64,000 nt of DNA from assembly GCA_035079385.1 (NCBI GenBank), contig JAVHKY010000004.1, forward strand, positions 22,123,001 to 22,187,000, given 5' to 3'. The position numbers and the translations under genes are program-made. Source of the DNA: Aspidiotus rigidus (taxonomy: Eukaryota; Arthropoda; Insecta; Hemiptera; Diaspididae). This document shows, piece by piece, positions 1 through 11,911 of this stretch. The notes below the pieces were generated by a model. It ran no database searches. It saw nothing but the letters and a program-made list of their open reading frames with translations, and had not been told where the DNA came from. Within the stretch, counting starts at the first letter, position 1. Each line of letters opens with the position of its first letter.

Positions 1-345
1 ATGCCACGTGAACGCACTGACAATCGAAAACTAACGGCTGCTTTGGTCTTTTACGTCAGCCTACGTGTATTATTTACGCACGATACTTTCCCTGCGAGTT
101 TCTTAGCATCTTCGCGTGCACATCAAGATTTCGCCAGATGTAACCTCATATTTACGCCCGGTCGGGTATGAAGAAATCTTGAACTTTGCACGTTATCGGA
201 GACGGTATTATGTAGTTCCAAGAGGGAAGAATGTCAACTTGTCGACTACTGGGCTGTCGAGAAGAAAGATGCCTCAGTTAGCCAGACATCCACGTTGTCG
301 AAGTCGTAAGAGGGTCCCCCTATAGCAATGAATTCTTGTTGGTGA
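1..345. other. no gene recognised
   Basis: A 69-codon open frame (116-325, +) has no recognisable domain and no clear splice or promoter context, so I do not call it a gene. Nothing else is seen here. Confidence 0.3.
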
Positions 346-348
346 TTT

Positions 349-472
349 TAACTTTTTTTTCCTTCTTTTTTTTCGGTTCTTTTCATTTCTGATAGGAGTA
401 TTCTTCTCTTCTTTCCCTTTCCCTCTCCCTCTCCCTTTCCCTTTCCCCTTTTTTTTTATTTCTTTTTGTCTT
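349..472. repeat. pyrimidine-rich simple repeat
   Basis: T- and C-only tracts with degenerate CCCTTT / CCCTCT units, directly visible. No gene or promoter elements are seen around it. Confidence 0.8.
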
Positions 473-970
473 GTTTTAAATACTACCCCTAGCGAGGATT
501 TGGCTTCGAGGCTCTGAGAAGCTTAATTCAGGTCTAAATACGGTGGAGGGAGGGTGGATGTTATCAGAAGAGGAGGCCGGTAGAAAAATTCTGATCACCG
601 AGTATTGAAAGGAAGAATTGAAGAAATTTCACCCGAATAATCCAAACGAAAAATCTCCCGAAAAACAAGTTCTCCGCTCGTCTCAAGAAATCCCGCGCAC
701 TCCTCCTCATGTGTCAAGAGGTGTGGATAGAATATAGACACGATACAACCATGTCGAATTGATTTCGAGCATGCACGCGAATGTGAAGGAATTAAGATTA
801 AACCAAATCCCTAAAGTAGGTGAAGGTCATTGATGACGACAAAGAGCGTCTCGTGGCTCAACCTTAGCCCAAAGACATAAGCATACCAAAAAATACACGA
901 CAAGAATATACTGCCCCACCGCACCACTAAATTTGCTGTTAAATTATTTTCCAACCGAAAAACAGAAAAT
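473..970. other. no feature recognised
   Basis: No long open frame with family resemblance and no repeat structure obvious on either strand. Confidence 0.3.
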
Positions 971-974
971 CGAC

Positions 975-1100
975 GTTTAAAAAAAACACACCTGGGACTT
1001 TCTAGTGGGGAACCCGCTATCCCTTTTTTTGGGGGCATCTTCAGGAAATTTCCGCGTCCGCGAGCGCCTCCGAGGTTGACGACGTCATCAACGTAAGGTT
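975..1100. repeat. partial copy of GGGAACCC repeat family
   Basis: The stretch with GGGAACCCGCTAT, then a T run, GGGGG, and GTCCGCGAGCG is shared with 55498-55580. Both resemble the left end of the MITE family at 41056 and 61731. I interpret it as a truncated MITE copy; the right end is not found. Confidence 0.55.
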
Positions 1101-1997
1101 ACAGGATTTTGGAAAATTTCGATTTCGAGAAATATGGCATTCGCGTCCAACTTCTAATTTTAGGTACAGGCATGAAACTTGCGGGTTTCCCGCTCCCATA
1201 AATGTTTTTTTTTTTCTCTTCGTCAAGAATTAAGCTTTTGCTAGATCACCCCGCGATATCATAATAAGAGCCGAAACTATGAAATCTAACCATATTTAGA
1301 CTTTTTCGATCGTCAAATATCCCCCCCCCCCACCCGAAATATACTATTAATTCGCGCTCATGGAAACAAGGCCTATGTTAGCGGAAAAAGCGTCGTGGTC
1401 GATGTTGAAAAACGAACCATTTATACTTCTAGAAAGCTGTCGGACAGTAGTGTTAAACAAGAATAATTCACAGAGATAAACCAAAAAGTGAATTATTTGT
1501 CTTATGATAATAATATTTAGGTGATGAGTATGAGAACTAAGAAGGCGTCTGAAGCTAAAAGGAAGCACATTTCGTCATACACCATTCCTCGCCTTGGATT
1601 TAGAACAACGAAGATACGTAATTGAGACAAAGAGATGCGTAGGATTAAATGTAGCGAGCCGAAATTATTCCTCCTTGTAAGTCTATTCCATTCCAAAGAA
1701 AAGAAAAAAAAAAAGCGTGTAAGAAAAAAGATACCTATTTCAAAAGGAAATTTTCCTGCGTATTTTTTAATATAAGGATGTTGATTTTCGTTCTGCTTAC
1801 TTCGGTGGAAATCGAAGTGCAATCGTGCATATCTCGTTAATGCTTTATATTATTGAGGAAAATTTCATCGACTCCGTCACCTCTATTCGTTATTTTTTTT
1901 TTTTTTTAAACATCATACAAACCAAGAGTAAAAAGGATAAACTCACTTCGTATTATTTTTATTTTTCAATATCCTTATCGCTTCGAAATTGAGTACG

Positions 1998-2033
<36 letters not shown>

Positions 2034-3310
2034 CAACAATACAATTTTTGACTCGTATACAGCGAGGGCTGATTTCAATTTCGGTATCGCTCTTCTTGCT
2101 ACCCCTCGCGTGTTTTCTTTTTCGAAAATGAGAAAATTCGTTTATCGATGACGCGTAAGTATATCTGAACTTTTTAATACTCGTGAATATAAGGGATACT
2201 GATGCATGGGAGTCTGACGAGACTTCGCGAATAGGGGAAAAAGAAAGTAGAGTGAGAATTGAGGAAGAGGAAAAAAAAACTTTTATAACCGTGAAATACA
2301 CGGACGATTCCTGAGAATGGTCGGTCAACCACGCGGAACGGCCAAAATACGAACTTCTAATACCCGTCTCTATTAAAGAAAAAACGTTAAATTGTTTTGA
2401 TTTGATTTCCTGCGGCTTTAGGTTTGTAATAATAACAACGAAATACCCAGAATTACTTCTTCCTCTTAGTGAACCGGATATAACAAGGAAAAATTGAGAG
2501 CCTCGATCGACCACCTTTGCTGACTTAGTCGTTGTTTATTGGCAAACGTTATGCTCGTTGGTCTGAAGGGGCTCGAGGATTGCTGGAGGAGCATATTATA
2601 CACTTCACGAAGAATGTTTGTCCCTATAATTTTCTTGGAGTCGGACTCGAACCGTGAACAATGGCATAACATTTTATAAAGAGAAGTTGTTCGGTGCGGT
2701 TTTAATCTTGAAACTTCGAAACGTTTTATTGTCTCTTGTAACGCGACAAAACGAAAATCGATGGAAATCTTGCAGGTGAAATGGCTTAAGGGGACTCGAT
2801 TTCCCGATTTTCGTATTTACTTCGTCTGTAATCTTGGCGCGTTAGATTTTTGACAGACACAGCTGACAATTACAATTTGCCTTGAAAGATATGAACTCTC
2901 TATTTTTCCAAGGTATGTACCGTTAAAACTTTCCGTTTTGTTATTCATCTCATAATGGTATACATATGGTGCACTCATTTCTTGTTTTTCTTGCCTTCAG
3001 AATTGTTTTCGTTCATTCTCTCTTTTAACTGCCTTAGAATCTCTTCTCTAATAAACTTTAATGAACTAAGTTCGTGCGTACGAGAAGAAGTCTTATTTTG
3101 GAATATCATACGTTAATTGTTTCTTTCGTGCATTTCAAAGGTGTAGTGATATCGATCTTTCAGCTCTCAACTCATATCACAGTTGCTCATCGACTTTTTT
3201 ATTTCGAAATAGAAGCGTTACAACCTGTATTGAATGTCGGGACATTTCTTGAAGAAAATGAAATCTCTATACAATTTATGTCCGGATACAAAAATATACT
3301 CGTCGAGCTC
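1101..3310. other. AT-rich, no gene recognised; poly-T 2000-2030
   Basis: Open frames here (for example 1975-2514, -) are low-complexity and contain the T31 run at 2000-2030 read as poly-lysine; they are not credible genes. The T run could be the poly-A tail of a minus-strand retroposon, but no target duplication or body was recognised. Confidence 0.35.
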
Positions 3311-3319
3311 TCTCAGCTC

Positions 3320-3970
3320 CAAATGAAAGAAGGAATCCGTCTCATGGGAAAAACGCCTCGGCAAATTGTGACTGACGGGGAAGAAGAACTCCTACGAATC
3401 CCAATTCGAGATCTACTCGTACCTTGAAACCAGTCGAGTAGGATCAGTTTCAAAAGTGAAACAAATATTCTCCTCCTTGGAAGGTTATTTGAGAAAAACT
3501 TCCCCAAAAAATTGTGCTTCAAGAAAAGGGAGGAAGGTTCTGACCTACTTTCGAGGCTCGGAAAACTTTGATCCAGAAGCCATGTATTTGTATGAGAGAT
3601 GGAGTTTAGGAAGAAATTTGACTTTCGAGTTATGCGTTCGAGACAGGGCGAGGACTTGAAAAAATCTCGACTATTCACCTATAGGTTAGAAAATTTTACT
3701 TTCGATATATACATGTAGATACAACCCGAGTTGGAGCTACGGTCAAGAGTGCGCAGAAGCCATGGAAGGTATAGGAAACCTGTGCGTCGTCGATCGATTT
3801 GTTGGCTGTCTCGCTATCAATAATTTATTTGATAAGAATGATTTGCAAGGCCTCGGCGAGGAAACCCGGCGTATTTCCGTAGCGGTACTTAGGAGGACTC
3901 CAGTAATTTTGTCTTTCGAGCTGAGAGGAGGAAGGCTTGGAAGAAATTCGATCTAAAAGTAATGGCATTG
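3320..3970. repeat. degenerate minisatellite of the CGAGCTATATATGATAGGAG type
   Basis: Units such as GAAGAAATTTGACTTTCGAG, preceded by a GAGAG/AGGAGG stretch, recur near 3600, 3650 and 3900-3955. They match, loosely, the cleaner arrays at 61795-61920 and 55110-55350. The open frames over this region are read-through of the repeat. Confidence 0.4.
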
Positions 3971-4740
3971 CTTGCACTGACCTTGCCATCATGTGGTTAG
4001 CAATTACTCGATCCGACTGCGCGCGTGATTCGATCAACAGTAATGGTATTTTTGCCGAATTTGAAAGATGGAACATGTGAGAAAAATGGAAAATTTGTAA
4101 TGACTTTCGAATGAAGCGGAATTGAAGGTTTTGTCTTTGTAGAATTCGTGTTTGTGAACATCTTTCATGTGACGTCAAGAAGCCAAATGTGCTTCATCTA
4201 AACATTATCTCGATTTTTCTCGTTTTTCTTCCGTATACCGCCATAGTTTAGTTCCCGTTTTCAATCTCTCACCGCTCGATAAAAATACAGCGCGACGCTA
4301 ACGCTGTCTGGCCCTAATGATTGTCGTCTTCCGACCCCTCTTCTTCTCGCGAACCACTAAGCTGTAGTGCCATTAGGCCCACAAAATTTTGGAACACGCA
4401 ACAACAACGTGTAGTAGATTGCTGTTGGAGTTTCTCCTTCTTTTTTTTTCTTCAAGTTCAGTTAATCTTCCTCCTCTTCCTGCACATCTGTAAGTCGAAA
4501 ATACACAGGTTCTACATTTGGCTATCCCATTTCATACGCATCTTCTTCTTCATGACTGTAGCTGCGAATCCAGAAACCTTCTGCAGAATCTAGCATGGTG
4601 GTTACCAGACTACACGGAGCAAGCGCTTCATGAACCCGACCTCTTGAAGGGACCGACTAAGCTTGTTCCGCTCACGTCTCCACTAAGGTGTGCTGTGGTC
4701 CATCATCTCGCCCTGGATTGCAATGCAAGCCCGTTGCTTG
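3971..4740. other. no gene recognised
   Basis: Overlapping short open frames on both strands around 4320-4830 show no domain. The segment after 4740 belongs to the LINE remnant. Confidence 0.3.
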
Positions 4741-4744
4741 CTCA

Positions 4745-5790
4745 ACTTTCTTCCGTCTTCTTATGGAGATATTTGTTGAAGCAGCCATGGCCGCTTTACA
4801 CCTGCGTCAGGGAAAAGTTCAGCTGATTATTGTCTCCGTTCATCCACTCATCAAGGTCGCGTATTAACAAACGAATCCTCCATATCCAGCTTACTCTGAG
4901 CAATTCTTGCCTTCCATTTCTCTAGCAAGGAGCGCTTGGCCTCCTGCATGACCCGTAAAGCCTCTTGTTCGGTCGTTGTCTCCTTTTTTACTCTGAACAA
5001 AACCGTTCTCTCTTTAGGAAGCAGTTCGATTGGTGGTGAACGTGCTAAGTCGAGACAATGCGGTAGGCACTAACACACCTTAATCCATCTCTTAGTTGGG
5101 TCTTCACCTTCTCGTTTCTTCTGAGGCGTATCTTCATGGAGTTGGCCCACGCTGGGGTACCATACAGGAGGATCCAGAAGGCGGCGCTCATCATAATCCT
5201 TCTTCTTGCTCCTGGCGGCCTCTCTAGGTTTTTCATCAGGAGGCTTAGGTATTTAATTACCCTACCTGCCTTTTCCGCTGTCATCAGGAAGTGGTGCCCG
5301 AAGCTCAGCTTTGAAGCGAAGAAAAGCTCCACAATACTCGAAAAAGTAAACTGGAGGGCAATTTGCAAGAACCGCAGAAAATTGCCCTCCAGTTTACTTT
5401 TCCGAGTATTGTGTCCGACCGTAAACATGAGAACCGGATCAATTCTATCAAATCTGATGCCTAGGTACTTCATTACCTCCTTGGTCTCGATTCCCACACG
5501 GTACAGGTGAAAAGTGGGTGAACTGAACTTTCGACAGGATCGTAAATAATGTGGCCTCTATCTTTTCTACTACAGTCTGGCCGACTTGATCCAACGCGTC
5601 ACTTCCCCGCTCTCTACCGCTACGGTTGTTTCGGCAGTGCATACCAACAATGTGCCATCCACATAATAGATAAGTTTGCCGGTGGCAACTTCACCTTGAA
5701 AATGCCATTAAATGCGACGCATCACAAGAGCGGTCCAAGGACCGACATCTGCGGTACCTCACAAGTAACTGGGTACTTTACTGTACCAAT
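4745..5790 (-). pseudogene. R1-clade non-LTR retrotransposon RT fragment
   Basis: Minus-strand frames together read like the C-terminal half of an R1-type reverse transcriptase. A PQ-x-SVLGPLL-like segment lies near 5760, then YYVDGTLLVCTAET (5630-5671) where the catalytic Y-A/V-D-D is expected, then KYLGIRFD near 5455. The thumb segment GHHFLMTAEKAG, LLYGTPAWA and CVSAYRIVST runs to 5048. PPIELL-x-KER continues near 5030, and a SGHGCFNKYLHK-like endpart lies near 4770-4800. Stops and frame changes (near 5450, 5050, 4800) and the D-to-G change in the catalytic pair show it is dead. An 84-bp palindrome (5330-5413) sits inside the thumb region. Family assignment rests on motif order; confidence is high that it is a LINE and moderate that it is R1. 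Confidence 0.8.
5330..5413. repeat. inverted repeat inside LINE remnant
   Basis: Arms of about 35 bp (5330-5365 and 5379-5413) are almost perfectly complementary around a ~14-nt spacer. The open frame reads through it, adding extra codons between KYLGIRFD and the following AEKAG segment. Confidence 0.8.
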
Positions 5791-6640
5791 AGACGTCTCT
5801 GCTTAGATTTCTCGAGAGCTAAGAAAGCTGCTGATCATCCTGAACAGGTATACGAGCTTTTCTGCCTCCATGAGAGCTTCCAGGATCGAAATTAATCAAA
5901 TGGTGCTCTAATGACGAGCAAAATAATATTGAAAGGGATTCCAGAAGAGTACAGGGAAAAATCTTCTCTTGAGAGTATTCTGGTTTCCTGTCAATTAAAA
6001 TTTTTTTCGAGTAAAAGAGAATGGCGCCAAACGGGAAATTTTGTCTGCATTTGCTCGAATATTTGACCCATTTGGTTTTATCGAACCAGGGACAATATTG
6101 ACAAAGTTTATAATGCAATCTTTGTGGAGTCTAGAAGACGAAAAACTGGGATGGAACAGTGCTTAAATGGCTCACACTTTCATTATTTTCCATTACCTCG
6201 TCATATTTTCGACCTCAAAGATACTCGTATTTCTCAAATTGACCTTTTCTGTCAAAGGTTTGTGTTCGACTTCTATGTTGTGGAGGAAGATTCGCACCTC
6301 ATAGAAAACAAACACTGCCCAAACTTGAGCTCTGTGGAGCACTTGCTATGGCGGAATTAGAAGGAAGGATCTCAAAAACGTGAAATTATTTGTACTTTAT
6401 GTTGCATCGTGTCTCCTCTTTTTCTGGCTAGCGAGTAACTGTTTGTGGTATTTTGTTCCATCAGAGCAAAATCTTTGTGATTTATTGTCATCTCGTCGAG
6501 TACATACCATCAATTTGAAATATTGCCAATTGTGGTGGGAAAAGATCCGGAGTGGTCGAATGCTACTGATTCCTTTGAAGAAATGAAATCCAACTCTAGC
6601 AGTAACACTGATTTATCGAAGAGTTGTAGGTTGTGTTGGT
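5790..6640 (+). pseudogene. BEL/Pao LTR retrotransposon pol remnant (RT end to RNase H)
   Basis: Plus-strand frames give a chain of BEL/Pao landmarks. LIKWCSNDEQN (about 5892-5925) corresponds to the RT-end K-W-x-S-N motif. KREILSAFARIFDPFGFIEP (about 6025-6088) is the ILS...FDPLG connection. LPKLELCGALAMAELE (6312-6362) is the RNase H P-x-LEL-C-A-A-L segment. CQLWWEK-DPEW (about 6523-6556) is the LWW-x-GP-x-W segment after RNase H. Several frame changes and stops separate them. No protease, integrase or LTRs were recognised nearby, so this is an internal fragment directly abutting the R1 remnant. Confidence 0.78.
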
Positions 6641-7633
6641 AAACCAAAATCTGAACGTTTTGACGAATTCTACTCATACTGCATGAATAATGAGACTTAT
6701 TTGGATTCTCCACTGGTTTGGTCCTCATTTAGAATACCTTCTACAGCAGTGGCGGATTTTAGAAGATGGAAATTAATGACTTTTTTATATTTCATCGGGG
6801 AAAAAGCTCTCACGCTTTTTCTTGAATTCACATTGTTCTTCTCACATCTTTTAGGTTGGACTGCGACTTTGGTAATTTTTTTTTTACTCCTTGAGTATTT
6901 TCGGCTTGAATGGGCTCTCAGTACGCTAGATAAAATAGTTCAACAAAAATGTTGACGTTTCATCGGATCAACTAATTGGATTGTCGCGCAGTCTGTTATG
7001 CAACACGGCTCGTTATACACTAATGAAAACGACGACCTACTGCCCACCTTCCTCTCACTCATCTTACAGAGAATTGTCGACAGCAGCGCAGAAAATAAGA
7101 ATTACATCGGTCACAACAACAACGCCGCTGGCGCCCCTCCCCCGCCCCGTTTGGATCTCCGCAGGATACCCACCATTGACAACCTTCATGGAAGAGAGCT
7201 CTTGACATCATTCGCTTCCTTTCTGAGCCCGCTGGCAAACAATCTCCACTGCACTGCCATCCTAATCAACTACCCTAGAGCATGGATTCGTCTCCATTAT
7301 GGACCATTTCAACTACCTATCGTGGCTGTTTCCTCCAGGCCTAGCCCTCATTCTCCCGGTGAAGACTTGTAATCCACTCTCATCGAATGAAGTAGTAACA
7401 GTAGGACATCCAAAATATCGATTGAAGATACATAGGCTTCCTATGCCACCCACCGCTTCTCCTAACTCTAGAACACTTCTCAAAAGACAACTCCAAAATC
7501 GCGTTGTATCTACATACATCGTCCGCAGAAAGATTCAATACAACATTCAACACATAATCATGTGGCACGTCTTGCGACACGAGTATAGTAAATCCTCGTG
7601 TACACGGGAAACTCCTGGCTGACTTCCAATTTA
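6641..7633. other. no gene recognised
   Basis: Three overlapping plus-strand frames cover 6981-7622. The longest has 124 codons, is Pro/Ser/Asn-rich and shows no domain. No clear splice signals tie them to a gene. Confidence 0.3.
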
Positions 7634-7634
7634 A

Positions 7635-7744
7635 AAACGTGAAAGACGAATACTCCGACGTGGAGTTCACTCCACGTCGGAGTATTCGTCTTTCACGTTT
7701 ATTATGGATAGCCGTAACTTGAAGGAACGGATTCGTTCAATTTC
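7635..7744. repeat. perfect fold-back plus shared 3' flank, copy 1
   Basis: Perfect 32-bp arms at 7635-7666 and 7669-7700 are separated by 2 nt. The next ~44 bp (7701-7744, beginning ATTATGGATAGCCGTAACTT) recur beside a second hairpin at 13421-13517. The left flank is not shared, so the repeat has one defined side. Confidence 0.9.
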
Positions 7745-8176
7745 CGACTTAGCTTTTTTCTATCTGACAGGATGCATTCGAAAATTGAGAGGAAGGTGTT
7801 TGAGAAATTTCACAAAGTCCGATGGCGGATGAACATAATTTGCCGTTGTTCCCCGGGAGCTTGGAAAGGCCCATCATAAAAGGATTAGGTAGAAAGCTAA
7901 GTAGACATTATTTATCCATTTACCGACGCATTGGCCTATTGGCTTTTAGCGTCTAATTGAAATTGACGTCACAGTATAGTTGTGCTAAATTAACAAGGAT
8001 ATTGAGGTTGTATATGAGTTGGTGTTGAAGAAGTGAATTATTGGTACTGTAGTGTTGACCTTCGCCTTTCGAAAAATTCTATCGAATAAACAATGATATT
8101 TTTTGTCGTAAACATCTTCAGCGTCGAAACAATCTATAAAGCTCGAGAGAGGCTGTTGGCAATTTCGTTCACTAGC
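7745..8176. other. no feature recognised
   Basis: No credible open frame or repeat seen. Confidence 0.3.
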
Positions 8177-8301
8177 GATTCTGACAGTCACAAAAGCAAA
8201 CAGTTACCATAGCAGAGATAAAAATAAGACTACTGGAAAAGCGGTAGCCTCATTTGTATCTCTGGTATGGTGACTACCTGTCTTTTTGACTGTCAGAAAT
8301 C
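8177..8301. mobile_element. fold-back MITE-like repeat
   Basis: Imperfect inverted arms of about 55 bp, starting GATTCTGACAGTCA and ending TGACTGTCAGAAATC, meet at a short spacer near 8236-8243. No coding capacity. Confidence 0.65.
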
Positions 8302-9054
8302 AAGAATTACGCTCGAACTTGTAGAAATGACTCAGCGGGAAAAATGTCTTCGAGAAGAATTGCTAATGAATGAAATCGAAGCGGTCTCTCTCGAGCTTCA
8401 CGTATCGAACCCAATAACAGGCCTGACGCACGCCGAATAAACAGCACACAAAATCGGCTTTTTGAATAAACACTTCCTAAGTCGATGATAAGCTCTTATG
8501 AAACACTTATTATTGTGTATCGAAATGTTCAGAGTGCGTCGGTTGCTTTCAACATGGTTGCGTCAGCTGATAGGCAATCTTAGTGGAGCAGATGACGAAC
8601 TGAGTAGGGCAGATGGATGGACAAAGAATGAGGTCAAATGATAGATAAGAGGTACAGAAAAATATGTTGACGCGAGATGAAAAAATAAATTTCAAAATTT
8701 TCCAATAGATAACAGTATAAAGCTGTTTATTTTTGTCTATCCAAGCTTCGATTTTCGGACTGTCCGAAGCTGAAGATGAGCCGGAAGCTTTGTATCAGGA
8801 TTTAGAAGGGTCTCGCTGAAGTCGCTTCTGCCTTCCTTGAAGAAAGCTCGACTTTCCCGGAGTATCTTTCAAAGTCCGGCCACAATTATCGTGAGAATTC
8901 CTTTCATCAACGTCTGTGTGGACGTCGTAACATCGTCGGGTTGGATTGCTTGGAAATAATTCTCGTCATCACTAGTCTTGTCTCTTTAAGTATGGCTGTT
9001 TTGCGGAAACCCCGTAAATTCTTCGTAAGAAGTTTTCGGCGCGATTAGTATACT
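8302..9054. other. no gene recognised
   Basis: No open frame of note and no repeat visible on either strand. Confidence 0.3.
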
Positions 9055-9062
9055 ATTATACT
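9055..9062. repeat. left target-site duplication of hAT element
   Basis: ATTATACT, identical to 11904-11911 at the other end of the element. Confidence 0.95.
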
Positions 9063-11903
9063 CAGGGCAGGTTTTGAGGGTAGGCCCGGTTAGGCGCAGC
9101 CTACCCCAGCCAAATCCAGGGTAGGTCACGGCCTACCCTGGAAAATTTATTCAAATTATATAAAAACTAACATACGTGCGCGTTTCCAATCAAAATTATG
9201 TTCTGTATCCTAGATAATATATTGCCTTCCTTCAGAAACTACAAAATATTGCAATAAAATTTATCTCTCTCTCTATCGAAATGATTGCGATTGACAATAG
9301 TGTATTGGAGTTTTGCATAGGTAGTGTATGTGTGCAGGATATTTCACGTAAAAAAACGAAAAAAAAAAGATAACGAACTCTTCCATCCCGATTTCCGATG
9401 AATAGTTCAATTGGTTGACTTGAAGTACTGTGAATTGTGATTTGTTTCATTCCGAGTGCTTCGTGTTTGGTTTCTCTGCTTTTAAAATTTGGTTCAATTT
9501 GAATTATTTTCATGATGAATTACGAGACAAATAAAAAAATTACCGCATTTTTCCGAGCAAAAAATGAGAGAAAAAAAAGTATTGGAGAAGCCGCAGTTCC
9601 TATCGAACCCGTTGAATGTGAGCAAGTTCAGTCAACCATCGATCGAAATGAAACTAAAAATGTGAGTGCCAGTGAACTAGATGACTCAGACGAACAAATG
9701 CCCCCTCCCCCCTGAGAAGAACTTTCCAAATTGTTGGTCAAAAACGCAATATGACGAATGCACAAAACAGTACCAATGGCTGAGATGTGCCGATGGAAAA
9801 TTGAAATGCAGCACTTGCAGTGAAGTGAAGGATTTGGGCACATTATCTGCAGGCGGTCATAATATTTCGAGAGAGTGGGCTAATGTATTAATTGAAGCAG
9901 GTTGCAGTAACGATAAAAACGCTCGACAAAAAAATCTACGCAATAAAATTTATAAGCACCGGGATTCAGAAGCTCATAAAAAAACTGAAGAAATGATTAG
10001 AACTGGCAGAAAAAGGAAGATTCAGGAAAGCTTTAGCCAACAATTGAACGAGCACCAAGATAGTACTCGGAAAATTTTCCGAATTGTCTATAACCAGGCT
10101 AAAACTATGAGTTCGTTTAGAAGCTTTGAAGCTGAAATAAATTTACATAAAGCGAATGATATCAACCTTGGAGTACTTTTGTACTCAAGAATCTCTTGTG
10201 CGAATATCAGTGATTTTATTGCTGAAGATATGCCTAGACGAGTTGTTGAAGTGTTGGTAACACAGCGTATAAAATTCTCCATTCTTGTGGATGAAAGCGA
10301 TACAGTCAGTAAGCATGCAACCATGATCATATACCTCCGCGGATGTTTTTCCGCATCCAAAAATTGGACAATTTTTTTCGATCTAGTTGAAGTGCAAGAT
10401 GAAAGTGCTGCAGGTTTGAAGAAAGCTCTTATAGAAAATCTTGAATCATACGGCATAACGGAAGAAATCTTAAACGGTTGTTTGGTGGGATTCAGTTCTG
10501 ACGGGGCATCTGCTATGCTGGGGAAAGAAGGAGGTCTCTCAACTCTATTAAAAGCCAGTTTCCCTAACCTCATCGTTTGGCACTGCTCGGCACATCGACT
10601 TCAGTTAGCAGTCGGAGATACAGTTGACTCTGTTCAAGGATTAGATCACTTTCGTATGTTCATGGATTCCCTGTACTCTTTGTACCATCGGTTATCGAAA
10701 AATCAGCGTGAGTTGGAGGAATATGCCAAAACCTTGGGTGAAGAAGTAAGAAAAATTGGACGCGTACTCGACGTTCGCTGGGTTGCATCAAGCGAGCGTG
10801 CATTGTCAGCAGTTTGGTCTTCATATGCTTCACTTTACACACATTTTAGTCAATCTAGTAAAGATGTTCATCGCAAGAGTAAAGATAGAAGTAAATATTC
10901 AGGTTTGGCCGAAAAATTGTCTTCGAAAGAATTCGTTCTAAATCTGGGCTCAGAACTCTCTATGCTTTCAACTACTTTACAAAAAAATGATATCAACATT
11001 CCGGTCGCTCATAACTCAATTCTGCGAATTATACGTGTCTTCGAAGGGCGGAAAGAGAAACCAGGAATCCATCAAGTGGAAGTCACCGCATCAGTACAGA
11101 ATGGCTAATTTAAAGGGGTAAATCTACACGAAGGGAGAAAGTGCAAGAAAGAGATTAACGCAAGCCAATTCTACCAGGCTTTGGTGGACAATCTAAGAGC
11201 TCGTCTTTTCACTACCCAAGCTTCACAAAAATCGGGATCAGCACATACGAACGAATATAATTCACTTCTTAAAAATTTGACCGTACTCACTGACCCAAAG
11301 TCATGGAAAGAAGATGATATACTGCAAGGTGAAGATGATATTCGCAGTTTGAAATCGCGCTTACAGGTACATGAAGCGGACGCAGTATATGGATTCCGGG
11401 AATATCTCGACAACAGAGCAAGTGTAGTTCCTCAAAAATTAGAATCATTAATGAAAGCTGCTGAGGCCCTGGCAGTTTCCACAGCGGAATGTGAAAGACG
11501 TTTCAGCTGTATGAACCAAATTATGACGTCGGAACGATCGTCCATGGGCATCAAAAAATTGGCGAACTGTATGTTCCTCAAAATTAACGACCCCCCCCCA
11601 CCCCTAGAAAGATTCGATCCGAGCGCATACGTCCAAAAATGGTTGGTAAATCATCGTTCCGCTCTTACTACCACCAGCAAGAAGATGAAAAAAGCGGAGC
11701 ATGATTTAGAGGACCTAAAATTTTGGCAACTGTTTTAAATTTAATTCCTAAAGTATAATATTATGTAACTCTTTTAATTACAAACAATTGATCACTTCTC
11801 CGTTTAGTCATTCGCTTTGTTGGTAAAGGGAAAAATTATTCGGTAGGGACGGGAAAAAATTTCTGAGGGCCTACCCTGGAACTCAAAGCCAATTTCACCC
11901 CTG
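9063..11903 (+). mobile_element. hAT DNA transposon, nearly intact (2841 bp)
   Basis: The left end begins CAGGGCAGGTTTTGAGG and the right end, inverted, begins CAGGGGTGAAATT. Both ends share CCAGGGTAGG-type subterminal sequence. The insertion is bounded by a perfect 8-bp duplication ATTATACT, the size expected for hAT. It encodes a transposase with a TTF-type zinc finger and a C-terminal hAT dimerisation segment, broken by two lesions. The perfect target duplication and few lesions imply a recent insertion. Confidence 0.95.
9512..11738 (+). pseudogene. hAT transposase (ZMYM1/ZNF862-like), one frameshift and one stop
   Basis: The product would be a DNA-binding cut-and-paste transposase. A first frame runs 9512-9715 and is left through a one-base excess in a C run (about 9702-9712). 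The second frame continues to an in-frame TAA at 11106-11108, and the same frame then continues to 11738. The order seen is a basic N-terminus; a C-x2-C-type zinc finger near 9790-9830 (RCADGKLKCSTCSEVKDLG); catalytic-core landmarks VDESDTVSK (about 10290) and SSDGASAMLGKEGG (about 10500-10530); then WHCSAHRLQLAVGD (about 10578-10620). The C-terminal dimerisation segment is LAVSTAECERRFSCMNQI (about 11470-11523). Total length near 740 residues is normal for the family. Only two simple lesions block it. Related proteins are often mis-annotated as host zinc-finger genes. Confidence 0.93.
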
Positions 11904-11911
11904 ATTATACT
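11904..11911. repeat. right target-site duplication of hAT element
   Basis: ATTATACT, identical to 9055-9062. Confidence 0.95.

Noticed and set aside
1975..2514. 179-codon minus-strand open frame
   Set aside because: Ends in poly-lysine from a T31 run, low complexity, no domain, no splice sites.
3074..3427. 117-codon plus-strand open frame
   Set aside because: No recognisable domain; its 3' part overlaps degenerate minisatellite sequence.
10088..10573. 161-codon minus-strand open frame
   Set aside because: Lies antisense within the hAT transposase; no domain.
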